Counted from the stretch's first letter, positions 21,234 through 29,876 are shown. The stretch: DNA of 64,000 nt from Rhodovulum sp. P5 (GCF_002079305.1 NZ_CP015039.1:1323501-1387500), one strand, 5' to 3'. Made by a program: numbers and translations. Notes: a model not told the origin generated them from the sequence alone.

Positions 21234-21961
21234 CCGGCTTCGTCAGTTTCGTCAGTTCCGGCCCCGGCGATCCGGAGCTTCTGACCCTGAAGGCCGTCGA
21301 CCGGCTGAAGCACGCCGATGCGGTGCTGTTCGACGATCTGTCCTCCGGCCCGATCCTTGCCCATATCCGCGCCGGGGCCGATCTGGTGGCCGTGGGCAAG
21401 CGCGCGGGCCGCCCCTCCCCCAAGCAGGACGAGATCAACCGGCTGCTGGTCGATCATGCCGTGCGCGGGGCCCGCGTGGTGCGCCTGAAATCCGGCGATG
21501 CGGGGCTTTTCGGGCGGTTGGAGGAGGAGATCACGGCGCTTTCGGCCGCGGGCATCGGGTACGAGATCATCCCCGGCGTCACCTCTGCCTGTGCCGCGGC
21601 GGCGGCGGCGGGGATTCCGCTGACCCGGCGGCTGACCGCGCGGCGGGTTCAGTTCGTCACCGGCCATGACGTGACAGGCCAGTTGCCCGAGGACATCGAC
21701 CTTGCCGCGCTGGCCGATCCGCGCGCCACGACAGTCGTCTATATGGGCCGGCGCACCTTCCCCGCGCTGGCCGAGGCGCTGACCGCCCGGGGCCTGCCCG
21801 CCGATACACCGGCGCTCTTGGCCGAGGGCGTGACGACCCAGGCGCAAAGCCTGACCCGAAGCACGATTGCCGGGCTGGCAGAGATGCTGACGGGCAGCCC
21901 GTCGCCCGCGCCCGCCCTGATCCTTTACGGACCGCTGGCAGAGGAGGCGGGCGATGGATGA
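21230..21961 (+). CDS. cobA: Uroporphyrinogen-III C-methyltransferase
   Basis: First committed step: methylates uroporphyrinogen III at C-2 and C-7 to precorrin-2. 243 residues, the single-domain (non-CysG) type. Signatures: VSSGPGDPELLTLKAVDRL, VRLKSGDAGLFGRLEEE, PGVTSACAAAAAAGIPLTRR and VVYMGRRTF. It overlaps cobB and cobF at its two ends. The location inside the cob operon argues for a role in B12 rather than siroheme synthesis. Confidence 0.95.
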   Translation: MTGFVSFVSSGPGDPELLTLKAVDRLKHADAVLFDDLSSGPILAHIRAGADLVAVGKRAGRPSPKQDEINRLLVDHAVRGARVVRLKSGDAGLFGRLEEEITALSAAGIGYEIIPGVTSACAAAAAAGIPLTRRLTARRVQFVTGHDVTGQLPEDIDLAALADPRATTVVYMGRRTFPALAEALTARGLPADTPALLAEGVTTQAQSLTRSTIAGLAEMLTGSPSPAPALILYGPLAEEAGDG

Positions 21962-22697
21962 ACTGACGCTGATCGGCATCGGCACCGGCAATCCCGACCA
22001 CCTGACCCAGCAGGGGATCGCGGCGATCCGTGCGACCGACCTGATCCTGATCCCGCGCAAAGGGGACGACAAGGCCGATCTGGCCGACCTGCGGCGCGAA
22101 ATCTGTGCCCGCGTCTTGGAGGACGACTCGCGCATCGTGGAATTCGACCTGCCCGTTCGCGATGCTTCCGGGGACTACCTGTCGGGCGTATCGGACTGGC
22201 ACGACGCCATCGCGACGGCATGGAGCGATGCCGCTGCGACACATCCCGGCGCCCGCAGCGTCGCGCTGCTGATCTGGGGGGACCCGTCCCTTTACGACAG
22301 TTCGCTGCGCATCGCGGGGCGGCTGTCGCCTGCCCCCGATATCACCGTTGTCCCCGGCATCACGGCGCTACAGGCGCTCTGCGCCGCGCACCGCATTCCC
22401 CTGAACGAGGTCGGCGCGCCGTTTCTGGTCACCACCGGGCGACGTCTGCGCGAGGGCGGCTGGCCCACAGGCGTAGACACGGTTGCCGTGATGCTTGACG
22501 GCGGCTGTGCGTTCCAGACGCTGGATCCGGCCGGTCTGTCGATCTGGTGGGGCGCTTATCTGGGGATGAACAACGAGATCACGTTCTCCGGCCCGCTGGC
22601 CGATACGGGGCCCCGGATCATCGATGCGAGGGAGCAGGCCCGCGCCGCCCATGGCTGGATCATGGATATCTACCTTCTGCGCCGGGCGGCGACATAG
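21954..22697 (+). CDS. cobF: Precorrin-6A synthase (deacetylating)
   Basis: SAM-dependent methylation at C-1 with loss of acetate, precorrin-5 to precorrin-6A; specific to the aerobic pathway. 247 residues. Signatures: LIGIGTGNPDHLTQQGIAAI, LIWGDPSLYDSSLRIA and VPGITALQALCAAHRIPLN. The start overlaps cobA by 8 bases (a second in-frame ATG lies four codons away is not needed). The 3' end overlaps the 3' end of the next, convergent gene by 28 bases. Confidence 0.94.
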   Translation: MDELTLIGIGTGNPDHLTQQGIAAIRATDLILIPRKGDDKADLADLRREICARVLEDDSRIVEFDLPVRDASGDYLSGVSDWHDAIATAWSDAAATHPGARSVALLIWGDPSLYDSSLRIAGRLSPAPDITVVPGITALQALCAAHRIPLNEVGAPFLVTTGRRLREGGWPTGVDTVAVMLDGGCAFQTLDPAGLSIWWGAYLGMNNEITFSGPLADTGPRIIDAREQARAAHGWIMDIYLLRRAAT

Positions 22698-22993
22698 AAG
22701 CCGACGCCGACCAGGCCCACGCCGTAGCCGATGCCGCCGAGGATCGTTTGCAGATCTCGGCGGTCCTGAAGGGCCGCGAGGTCGGCGCGCAAGGCCTCTG
22801 TCTCCGCCCGCACGATCCGGGCAATCTCGGCCTTGTCCTCCTCGCTCAACCCGCGCGGGGCGGTGCCTGCCACGGGCGCGGGGCCGGCGGGTGGAAACAG
22901 GCTCGCCCCCGGCGGCGGCCCGGCAGGGGCCTGTGCGGCAGCGGGAAGGGAGCACAGTGCAAGACAGGTCATCACAAGGAAAGCGCGGATCAT
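22670..22993 (-). CDS. Small membrane protein resembling the NikL/CbiL C-terminal tail
   Basis: 107 residues: a signal peptide (MIRAFLVMTCLALCSLPAAA), a Pro/Gly/Ala-rich linker, a short helical stretch (EIARIVRAETEALRADLAAL) and a C-terminal membrane helix (LGGIGYGVGLVGVGFYVAARRR). This architecture resembles, from memory of the family, the C-terminal part of NikL/CbiL accessory proteins of nickel/cobalt ECF transporters. No transporter genes (cbiMQO) are in the window, so a role in cobalt uptake is only inference. It is convergent with cobF (28-base overlap) and divergent from cobQ. Confidence 0.6.
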   Translation of the reverse strand: MIRAFLVMTCLALCSLPAAAQAPAGPPPGASLFPPAGPAPVAGTAPRGLSEEDKAEIARIVRAETEALRADLAALQDRRDLQTILGGIGYGVGLVGVGFYVAARRRR

Positions 22994-23179
22994 GGGGCGG
23001 GTCTTTCGATCAGCTTGACGGAACGGGAGTAGGATAGACCGAAACCACCGCCAAGGCGATGTGCCGCCTGCGCCCTGTCGCCACCGGGTCCCGCCGGGAT
23101 GGGTCGCCCCCGCCCGACTGATCGGCTTGACACCACTGCGCGGTCGGCCCATGTGCCCCGGCGGAAAAGGATACGCGCG
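22994..23179. promoter_or_regulatory. Divergent leader before cobQ with faint cobalamin-riboswitch-like blocks
   Basis: 186 bases between the small membrane protein gene and the first cobQ. On the plus strand GGGTCGCCCCCGCCCGACTG (23101-23120) resembles the conserved GCCCCCGCAACTG core of cobalamin riboswitches, and ACCACTG follows near 23133. The GCCAGGA B12 box and the GGGAA element are not seen, so a functional riboswitch is doubtful. TTGACA at 23127-23132 could be a -35 element, but no good -10 follows. A purine-rich ribosome site (AAAAGGA) precedes the cobQ ATG. Confidence 0.35.
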
Positions 23180-24754
23180 ATGACACTCGACCTGCCGCCC
23201 GACGACGACGCCCCGCCCCTGCCCGATCTCGACGTGCCGATGCTGACACCGCCCCCGGCACGCCGGGGCCGGTCGCTGATGATCCAGGGCACAAGTTCCG
23301 ACGTGGGCAAGAGCCTGCTGGTCGCGGGCCTGTGCCGGGCCTATGCAAGGCGGGGCCTGAAGGTCGCGCCATTCAAGGCGCAGAACATGTCGAACAACGC
23401 CGCGGTGACGGTGGACAGTGACCTGCCCCCGGGCCCCGATGGCGACAGCCCGCGGGGGGAGATCGGGCGCGCGCAGGCGTTGCAGGCGCGGGCCGCGGGG
23501 TTGGCACCGTCCATCCACATGAACCCGGTGCTGCTGAAACCGCAGGCGATGGTCGGCTCTCAGGTCGTGCTGCGGGGGCGGGCCCTGGGCAACTGGCCCG
23601 CGCGGCACTATCACAACCTCAAGCCCATGCTTCTGCCCGCGGTGATCGACAGCTACGCCCGTGTCGCCGCCGACGCCGACCTGGTGCTGGTGGAGGGCGC
23701 GGGTGCCGGGACGGAGACATGGCTGCGCCATTGCGACATCACCAATATGCGGCTGGCCGAAGAGGCCGATCTGCCGGTCGTGCTGCTGACCGACAATGAC
23801 CGCGGCGGGGCGATGGCCGCGGTGGTGGGAAGCTGGCTGCTCCACACAGAAGACGAACGGGCACGGATCAAGGGCTATATCGTCAACAAGTTCCGCGGCT
23901 ATTTCTCGCTTTACGAACCCGCCTGCGCGACGATGACCGAAACGACCGGCTGGCCGCTGCTGGGCGTCGCGCGCTGGTTCGATGCAGCCACCCACCTGCC
24001 CGCCGAGGACGCGCTGGCGCTCGAACGCCCGCAAACCGCCACCGGTCAGGGGCTGGTGATCGCGGTGCCGCAGATCGCGCGGATGGCGAATTTCGACGAT
24101 CTCGACCCGCTGTCATCCGAACCCGGGGTCGACCTGCGCTGGGTCCGGCCCGGTCAGCCGATCCCGGCGGAGACGGATGTCGTGCTGCTACCGGGATCGA
24201 AGACCACGCGGCCCGCGCTAGACTCGCTCCGCGAACAGGGATGGGACATCGACATCCTTGCCCATATCCGCCGCGGCGGCCGGGTCGTCGGCATCTGCGC
24301 GGGCTTCCAGATGCTGGGGCATGTCGTGCGCGACCCCGAGGGGATCGAGGGAGAGCCGGGCGAAACCCCCGGCCTTGGCCTGCTGGATATCAAGACGACC
24401 ATCGGCGGGGACAAGCGATTGGTGGAGGTAGACGCCGAGGACACGCTCAGCGGCGCCCGCGTCACGGGGTACGAGATGCATATGGGCCGCACCGACGGGC
24501 CGGGGCTGACCCGCCCGTGGCTGCGGTTGAACGGGGCGGCCGAAGGCGCGGTGTCGGACAACGGCCGGGTTATGGGCGGCTATGTGCACGGGATATTCGG
24601 AGCCGATGCTTTCCGCCGCCATTGGCTGAAACAGATGGGCGGTGCGGCCTCGGGGCTGGACTACGAGACACAAGTGGACGACGCGCTGGACGCACTGGCC
24701 GACCAGTTGGAAACCGATCTGGATCTCGACGCGCTGCTGGCGCTGGCCCGATGA
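23180..24754 (+). CDS. cobQ: Cobyric acid synthase, first copy
   Basis: Glutamine-dependent amidation of the b, d, e and g side chains of the adenosylated a,c-diamide. 524 residues: a Pro/Asp-rich N-terminal extension of about 30 residues, a P-loop ATPase domain (IQGTSSDVGKSLLVAGL, FKAQNMSNNAAVT) and a glutaminase domain (GICAGFQMLGH nucleophile, GYVHGIF histidine, VLLPGSKTT). Compared with its downstream twin it carries an extra acidic/proline insert (about residues 77-88) before GEIGRAQALQ. The ATG follows AAAAGGA. Its stop overlaps the second cobQ (ATGA). Confidence 0.92.
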   Translation: MTLDLPPDDDAPPLPDLDVPMLTPPPARRGRSLMIQGTSSDVGKSLLVAGLCRAYARRGLKVAPFKAQNMSNNAAVTVDSDLPPGPDGDSPRGEIGRAQALQARAAGLAPSIHMNPVLLKPQAMVGSQVVLRGRALGNWPARHYHNLKPMLLPAVIDSYARVAADADLVLVEGAGAGTETWLRHCDITNMRLAEEADLPVVLLTDNDRGGAMAAVVGSWLLHTEDERARIKGYIVNKFRGYFSLYEPACATMTETTGWPLLGVARWFDAATHLPAEDALALERPQTATGQGLVIAVPQIARMANFDDLDPLSSEPGVDLRWVRPGQPIPAETDVVLLPGSKTTRPALDSLREQGWDIDILAHIRRGGRVVGICAGFQMLGHVVRDPEGIEGEPGETPGLGLLDIKTTIGGDKRLVEVDAEDTLSGARVTGYEMHMGRTDGPGLTRPWLRLNGAAEGAVSDNGRVMGGYVHGIFGADAFRRHWLKQMGGAASGLDYETQVDDALDALADQLETDLDLDALLALAR

Positions 24755-26205
24755 CCGCCCGGCGGCTGATGGTGCTGGGCACCGGGTCGGATGTGGGCAA
24801 GAGCCTGCTGGTCGCCGGTCTGGCCCGGGCCTATGCCCGCCGCGGCATGCGCGTCGCGCCGTTCAAGGCGCAGAACATGTCGAACAACGCCGCCGTCACC
24901 GCCGATGGCGGAGAGATCGGGCGCGCGCAGGCGCTGCAGGCGCGCGCCGCGGGCGTGCCGCTTTCGGTGCATATGAACCCGGTGCTGCTGAAACCTGAAA
25001 CGGATGTCGATGCGCAGGTGGTCGTGCAGGGGCGCGTGCAGGGGCGCTATTCAGCCGCCGCCTATCAGGCGTTGAAACCGTCCTTGCGCGCGCAGGTGTG
25101 CCACAGCCTCGACCGTCTGTCGGCCACCCATGACCTGGTGCTGATCGAAGGCGCGGGCAGCGGAGCGGAGCGGTATCTGCGCCCGCAGGACATCTCCAAC
25201 ATGGGGCTGGCGGAGGCAGCGGACTTGCCTTGCATTCTGGTGGGCGACGACTCTCGCGGCGGCGTCACCGCGGCGGCGATCGGCCATCACCGGCTGTGGA
25301 CCGATGCCGAGCGCGCACGAGTGGCCGGCGTCATCGTCAACAAGTTCCGCGGCGACCCGAGCGTCTTCGCTCCCGCGGCCGACGATATCCGGGCCGAAAC
25401 CGGCTGGCCCGTTCTGGGGCTCGTCCGCTGGTCGGACGCCGCGCGCCGCTTGCCGGAGGAGGATTCGCTGGGCCTTGGCCGCACCATGGGCGAACCGGGC
25501 GCCTGCGTCATCGCCGTGCCCGAACTGCCGCGGATCGCCAATTTCGACGATCTCGACCCGCTGGCGGCGGAACCGGGCGTGTCGGTACAGTGGGTCCGAC
25601 CGGGCCAGCCGATCCCGGCGGAGGCGCGGGTTGTCCTCCTGCTCGGCTCCAAGACCACGCGGGCCGCGCTTGGGGCCGTGCAGGCCGAAGGGTGGGATAT
25701 CGACATTCGCGCCCATCTGCGGCGCGGCGGTCGCGTGGTGGGCCTGTGTGCGGGGTTCCAGATGCTGGGGCACCGGGTCTGCGACCCGGACGGGATCGAG
25801 GGACCGGCCGGGGACACGCCGGGGCTGGGCCTGCTCGACCTCGAAACCGAGATCACGGACGACAAGCGGCTGGTGGAGGTCGATGCCGATGACAGCCTCA
25901 GCGGCACACGGATCACCGGCTATGAGATGCATATGGGCCGCAGCCGGGGCCCTGCCCTTGCCCGCCCGTGGCTGCGGCCGGGCGGGACGCCCGAAGGCGC
26001 GATCTCGGACGATGGCGCGGTCATGGGCAGCTATGTGCACGGGCTCTTTGCGTCGGACAGCTTCCGGCGGCACTGGCTGTCCGGGATCGGGGTTGAGGCG
26101 GCGCAGGCAAGCCACGCTGCGCGGCTGACCCGGGCGCTTGACGCCTTTGCCGACGAGATCGAGGCCGATCTGCACCTCGACGCCCTGCTTGCAATAGCAC
26201 GATAG
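24751..26205 (+). CDS. cobQ: Cobyric acid synthase, second copy in tandem
   Basis: Paralogue of the preceding gene, 484 residues and closer to the usual CobQ length. P-loop GTGSDVGKSLLVAGL, FKAQNMSNNAAVT, GEIGRAQALQARAAG, glutaminase nucleophile GLCAGFQMLGH and histidine SYVHGLF are all intact. One deviation: the usual LPGSK block reads LLLGSKTT (Pro to Leu). Many blocks are identical to the first copy while others diverge, so this looks like an old duplication rather than an assembly repeat. The start overlaps the first copy by four bases. Whether both perform the same four amidations is unknown. Confidence 0.92.
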   Translation: MTARRLMVLGTGSDVGKSLLVAGLARAYARRGMRVAPFKAQNMSNNAAVTADGGEIGRAQALQARAAGVPLSVHMNPVLLKPETDVDAQVVVQGRVQGRYSAAAYQALKPSLRAQVCHSLDRLSATHDLVLIEGAGSGAERYLRPQDISNMGLAEAADLPCILVGDDSRGGVTAAAIGHHRLWTDAERARVAGVIVNKFRGDPSVFAPAADDIRAETGWPVLGLVRWSDAARRLPEEDSLGLGRTMGEPGACVIAVPELPRIANFDDLDPLAAEPGVSVQWVRPGQPIPAEARVVLLLGSKTTRAALGAVQAEGWDIDIRAHLRRGGRVVGLCAGFQMLGHRVCDPDGIEGPAGDTPGLGLLDLETEITDDKRLVEVDADDSLSGTRITGYEMHMGRSRGPALARPWLRPGGTPEGAISDDGAVMGSYVHGLFASDSFRRHWLSGIGVEAAQASHAARLTRALDAFADEIEADLHLDALLAIAR

Positions 26206-26329
26206 GCACGCAGCGCGCGCGCGCCGCGTTACCCTTCGGATCGACCTTTCGGCCCCTGCCGCAAAGTCCGACCAAACCGGGAGACGCCCCGGATCGGGGA
26301 CCGGGGCGCGAAGAACCAAGCGGCGGGGC

Positions 26330-26683
26330 TCAATCCTCCTGCCCGTCGTCTTCCTTGCCCGGGGGCCGCGGACGGCGGGTGGGCGGCTCGGTCTGCGGCT
26401 TGCCGTTCCAGACCTGCGGATATTCCAGCCAGCGCTGGATGAAGTTCCACGATTGCAGGATGCCGTCATGGGGCAGCGTGCAGGCCGAACAGTCCTTCCG
26501 CGTCAGCCCGTTGGCGTCGGTATACACCTCGTAAGGGCCGGGGCATTCATAGGCGATCAGCGGGCAATAGCAGAACAGGCAGTTGAACTCCCGCTTCACG
26601 CCCTGATGGCAGGGCATGAACGGGCAGTTGGTATTGGTGAACCCCTTGAAGGCGTCGCTGGCCGTCAGGTCCTTGGGTTGCAT
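26330..26683 (-). CDS. Cysteine-rich small domain protein under a B12 riboswitch
   Basis: 117 residues with cysteines in NCPFMPCHQG, FNCLFCYCP, YECPGPY and DCSACTLPHDG, then a hydrophilic Pro/charged tail. This matches the small zinc-finger-like, probably metal-binding family often annotated 'cysteine-rich small domain' (I recall PF04071), found near cobalamin genes. Function unknown; cobalt or iron-sulfur handling is a guess. GAGGA lies 8 bases before the ATG. It appears monocistronic, and its leader contains the canonical cobalamin riboswitch at 26819-26985, so B12 should repress it. Confidence 0.85.
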   Translation of the reverse strand: MQPKDLTASDAFKGFTNTNCPFMPCHQGVKREFNCLFCYCPLIAYECPGPYEVYTDANGLTRKDCSACTLPHDGILQSWNFIQRWLEYPQVWNGKPQTEPPTRRPRPPGKEDDGQED

Positions 26684-26818
26684 CTTGCGGGTCCTCGCGG
26701 TCTTGGCCCCGACATGGGGCGGGTCAGTGGGCGCAAGACAGACGGCAGGGGCGCGTGCCCGGGGCCCGCATACCGCCTTGCCGCCGGGCCCGCCGCCCGG
26801 GGTTGGGTCGTCGTCGAT

Positions 26819-26985
26819 CCGGCAGGTTTCCTGGCTTCGCGGGTCTCGGCCTGTTTGCCCGCCTTCCCGGACGGAACCGGTGGCATCTGGGCAAAGGCTC
26901 GCCGCTTACAGTTGCGGGGGCAGCGCCGGTATTGCACCGGCTTCCCTTTTCACTTCCGTCGGAAGCACCGGACCGCTGCGCCAGA
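26819..26985 (-). ncRNA. Cobalamin riboswitch
   Basis: Read on the minus strand this has the conserved order of elements: GGGAAGCCGGTGCAATACCGG, then CTGCCCCCGCAACTGT, a variable arm, GGGAAGG, and the B12 box AAGCCAGGAAACCTGCC close to its 3' end. It lies about 135 bases before the Cys-rich small protein gene (26683) and points toward it. GC-rich hairpins in between could act as the expression platform. The divergent bluE gene is on the other side and is not downstream of it. Confidence 0.95.
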
Positions 26986-27078
26986 GATCGCATCGTGATG
27001 CGGTCTGTCAAGGGCGGGCCGTTGCATCGGACGGGGGAGAATGCCATTCCCACGGCACGATCCACAGTTGGAAACCCG

Positions 27079-27933
27079 ATGCGCCCCCTGCCTGTCCGTC
27101 CGTTCCCCATCCGCCAGCCCCGCCGCGCCACCGTCGCCGGCCATTTCGGCGAACTGCTGCAGGGGCGTCTGGGGGCAGAGGGGCCGGTGGCCCTGATCAC
27201 GCTGCCCTGCCCGGCCCTGAGCGTCCGCGCGACATGGCACCCCGGGACGGGGTTCGGCATGTGGCAAGGGGCGGCGCGGGTGCTGAGCCGGGGCCAGATG
27301 GCAGAGCTGTTCGCGCTGACGGGGCGGCGCTCGACCTCCGGCCGTTGGCGCATTGCGGCCCGGATGCCGCCGGGGGGCGGGGCGGGCGCATCCACCGCCG
27401 CGCTGCTGGCGGCGTTGCGATGCCTGGACGACGCCCCCCGCCCGCCGGCGTCCGAAGCCGCCATTTGCCATGCGGTGGAAGGCGCCAGCGATCCGCTGAT
27501 GCATGACACAGCCGAGCGTCTTCTCTGGGCACCGCGGCAGGCCCGCATCATCGCACACTTGCCGCCCCTGCCGGCCTTTGACGTGGTGGGCGGATTCGCC
27601 GGGCAGGGCACGCGGACCAACCCCGCCGATTTGCGCTTTGCCGATATCGAGGATCTGGTGGCGGCTTGGGCCAAGGCGCCCCCCCGCACAGTGCTGGCGG
27701 AGTTGGCAACCGAAAGCGCACGCCGCAACCATGCGCTGCGCGGCGGGCCGGACCCGGCACCGGTTTGGTCGGTCGGTCGCAAACATGGCGCGCTTGGGAT
27801 CGTCGCGGCCCATACGGGCACAGCGCTCGGCCTGTTGTTCGCGCCCGGCACCGCGCCGCCGGCAGCCGGTGAGGCATTACGACAGGCGGGGCTTGGCCAT
27901 GTGATCCGGTTCCGGACAGGGGGGCGGGGATGA
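27079..27933 (+). CDS. bluE: BluE-like GHMP kinase (threonine kinase for cobalamin)
   Basis: 284 residues. GHMP-kinase features: N-terminal RATVAGHFGELLQGRLG and the ATP-binding MPPGGGAGASTAALLAAL near residue 94. It resembles R. capsulatus BluE and Salmonella PduX, L-threonine kinases that supply threonine phosphate to CobC for the aminopropanol arm. An upstream in-frame ATG at 26998 exists, but the ATG at 27079 (after TTGGAAA) fits the family. The start of cobD overlaps its stop (ATGA), and cobC follows, so the three aminopropanol genes form one operon. Confidence 0.85.
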   Translation: MRPLPVRPFPIRQPRRATVAGHFGELLQGRLGAEGPVALITLPCPALSVRATWHPGTGFGMWQGAARVLSRGQMAELFALTGRRSTSGRWRIAARMPPGGGAGASTAALLAALRCLDDAPRPPASEAAICHAVEGASDPLMHDTAERLLWAPRQARIIAHLPPLPAFDVVGGFAGQGTRTNPADLRFADIEDLVAAWAKAPPRTVLAELATESARRNHALRGGPDPAPVWSVGRKHGALGIVAAHTGTALGLLFAPGTAPPAAGEALRQAGLGHVIRFRTGGRG

Positions 27934-28871
27934 GTGCAGCCGCGATGATTATCGCGATGGCGGTCGAGGGCGCCTTCGGTTGGCCCAATACGCTTTACCG
28001 ACGGATCGGGCATCCTGTGACATGGATCGGCGCCCTGATCGACAGGCTGGAGCGGCGCTGGAACCGGCCCGATCTGGACGATGACACCCGGCGGCGGCGC
28101 GGGGCGGTGACCGTGGCGCTGACGGTTGCCGCAGCGGTACTGCCGGCCCTTGCCATATCGGCGCTGCTGCCCGGGGGGGTGCTTGGCATGGTTCTGACCG
28201 GACTGCTGGCCGCGCCGCTGGTTGCGACACGCAGCCTGCGCGATCACGTGGCATGGGTCGCCGCACCTTTGGCCGCGGGCGATCTGCCCGGCGCGCGGCG
28301 CGCGGTGTCGATGATCGTCGGGCGCGACCCGGCGCAGTTGGACGATGCCGGGCTGGCCCGTGCCGCGCTGGAAAGCCTTGCCGAAAATGCCTCTGACGGG
28401 GTGGTGGCGCCGGTGTTCTGGGGGGTGGTGTTCGGACTGCCCGGGATTGCGGGCTACAAGGCGATCAACACGCTGGACAGCATGATCGGGCACCGCAATG
28501 ACCGCCACCTGCACTTCGGGCGCGTGGCCGCACGGCTGGATGACGTGGCCAACCTGATCCCGGCGCGGCTGACGGGGTTCTTGTTCTGCGCGGTGTCGGG
28601 GCGCCCCTTGCACGCCGTCGCCGTGATGCGCCGCGATGCCCGCGCCCACCGGTCCCCCAATGCGGGCTGGCCCGAGGCCGCGATGGCCGGGGCACTGGGG
28701 GTGCGGCTCTCCGGCCCGCGCAGCTATTGCGACCGGGTGAGCGAGGAGCCTTGGCTGAACGCGGGCGCACCGGATCCGGACGCGCGGGATTTGAACCGCG
28801 GCCTGTCGCTGTACCTGCGGGCGATGGGGATGCTGGCCGCTGGCCTTGCGCTGCTTGCCTTTGCGGCCTGA
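27930..28871 (+). CDS. cobD: Adenosylcobinamide-phosphate synthase (CbiB/CobD)
   Basis: Inner-membrane protein attaching (R)-1-amino-2-propanol phosphate to adenosylcobyric acid. 313 residues with several membrane helices. Family blocks: MAVEGAFGWPNTLYRRIGHPV at the N-terminus, ESLAENASDGVVAPVFW, GYKAINTLDSMIGHRN and WPEAAMAGALGVRL. The start overlaps the bluE stop. Named here in the Pseudomonas/Rhodobacter sense (Salmonella CobD is the decarboxylase). Confidence 0.95.
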   Translation: MSAAAMIIAMAVEGAFGWPNTLYRRIGHPVTWIGALIDRLERRWNRPDLDDDTRRRRGAVTVALTVAAAVLPALAISALLPGGVLGMVLTGLLAAPLVATRSLRDHVAWVAAPLAAGDLPGARRAVSMIVGRDPAQLDDAGLARAALESLAENASDGVVAPVFWGVVFGLPGIAGYKAINTLDSMIGHRNDRHLHFGRVAARLDDVANLIPARLTGFLFCAVSGRPLHAVAVMRRDARAHRSPNAGWPEAAMAGALGVRLSGPRSYCDRVSEEPWLNAGAPDPDARDLNRGLSLYLRAMGMLAAGLALLAFAA

Positions 28872-28889
28872 ACCGGCAAAGACACCCCC

Positions 28890-29861
28890 ATGACAAAACA
28901 CAGGGACCATGGCGGCGACCTGACCGCCGCATGCGCACGACATGGCGGCACGCCGGAGGACTGGATCGACCTGTCGACCGGGATCAATCGCGTGCCCTAT
29001 CCGTTTTCCGCCCCAGCGCCCGCGGCATGGCGCACCCTTCCCGGCCGGGCGGACACCGACCGCCTGATCGTCGCGGCGCGCGGGGCCTATGGCACCGACT
29101 GGCCGATCTTGCCCTTGGCCGGGGCGCAGGCCGCGATCCAGCTATTGCCCTGCCTTCGGGCGGCGGGGCCCGTGCGCATCATGGGACCGACCTACAATGA
29201 ATATGCCGCCGCCCTGACCGCGGCCGGCGCCGACATCGTGCAGGTCGGCACGGTCGGTGACCTGGCGGGGGCGGGGTTGGGCATTCTGGTCAACCCCAAC
29301 AATCCAGACGGGCGGCAGACCGCCCCTGACACGTTGCGCGACCTTGCGGCAAAGGTCGGGCTGCTGGTGATCGACGAAAGCTTTGCCGATCCGCATCCCG
29401 GCCTGTCGGTCCTGACAGGCCCCTGCCCGGACAATGTCGTCGTGCTGCGGTCGTTCGGAAAGTTCTACGGGCTGGCCGGACTGCGGTTGGGATTTGCGCT
29501 GGGGGCAGATCAGCATCTTGGACGGATGGCCCAACAGGCAGGCCCCTGGGCGGTCTCTGGCCCGGCGTTGGATATCGGGGGGCAGGCGCTGGCCGATGAT
29601 GCATGGCGGGCGGACAGCATCGCGCGGCTGGGCGAGGACGCGGCACGGGCGGATGCCCTTGCGGCGCGGGCCGGATGGACACTTGTCGGGGGGACGGCGC
29701 TTTTCCGGCTGTATGACACGCCCGATGCCCGGGCCACGCAGATGCGATTGGCACAGGCGCATATCTGGTCGCGCATCTTCCCCTATTCCGACCGCTGGCT
29801 TCGGCTTGGCCTGCCGGGAACGGAGGCGGAATGGGCGCGGCTTGAGGCGGCGCTGCGTTAG
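28890..29861 (+). CDS. cobC: Threonine-phosphate decarboxylase (PLP enzyme)
   Basis: PLP-dependent class I aminotransferase-fold enzyme making aminopropanol phosphate from threonine phosphate. 323 residues. It starts KHRDHGGDLTAACARHGG, has LVNPNNPDGRQT, VIDESFADPHPG and the PLP-lysine block RSFGKFYGLAGLRLGFALG. It lies 18 bases after cobD, with bluE upstream providing its substrate. It is the last recognisable cobalamin gene of the region. Confidence 0.94.
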   Translation: MTKHRDHGGDLTAACARHGGTPEDWIDLSTGINRVPYPFSAPAPAAWRTLPGRADTDRLIVAARGAYGTDWPILPLAGAQAAIQLLPCLRAAGPVRIMGPTYNEYAAALTAAGADIVQVGTVGDLAGAGLGILVNPNNPDGRQTAPDTLRDLAAKVGLLVIDESFADPHPGLSVLTGPCPDNVVVLRSFGKFYGLAGLRLGFALGADQHLGRMAQQAGPWAVSGPALDIGGQALADDAWRADSIARLGEDAARADALAARAGWTLVGGTALFRLYDTPDARATQMRLAQAHIWSRIFPYSDRWLRLGLPGTEAEWARLEAALR

Positions 29862-29876
29862 GGGAACGCCTTATCA

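Noticed and set aside
26950..27078. The B12 riboswitch as the regulator of bluE-cobD-cobC
   Set aside because: Its conserved elements read toward the minus-strand Cys-rich gene; bluE lies on the opposite side.
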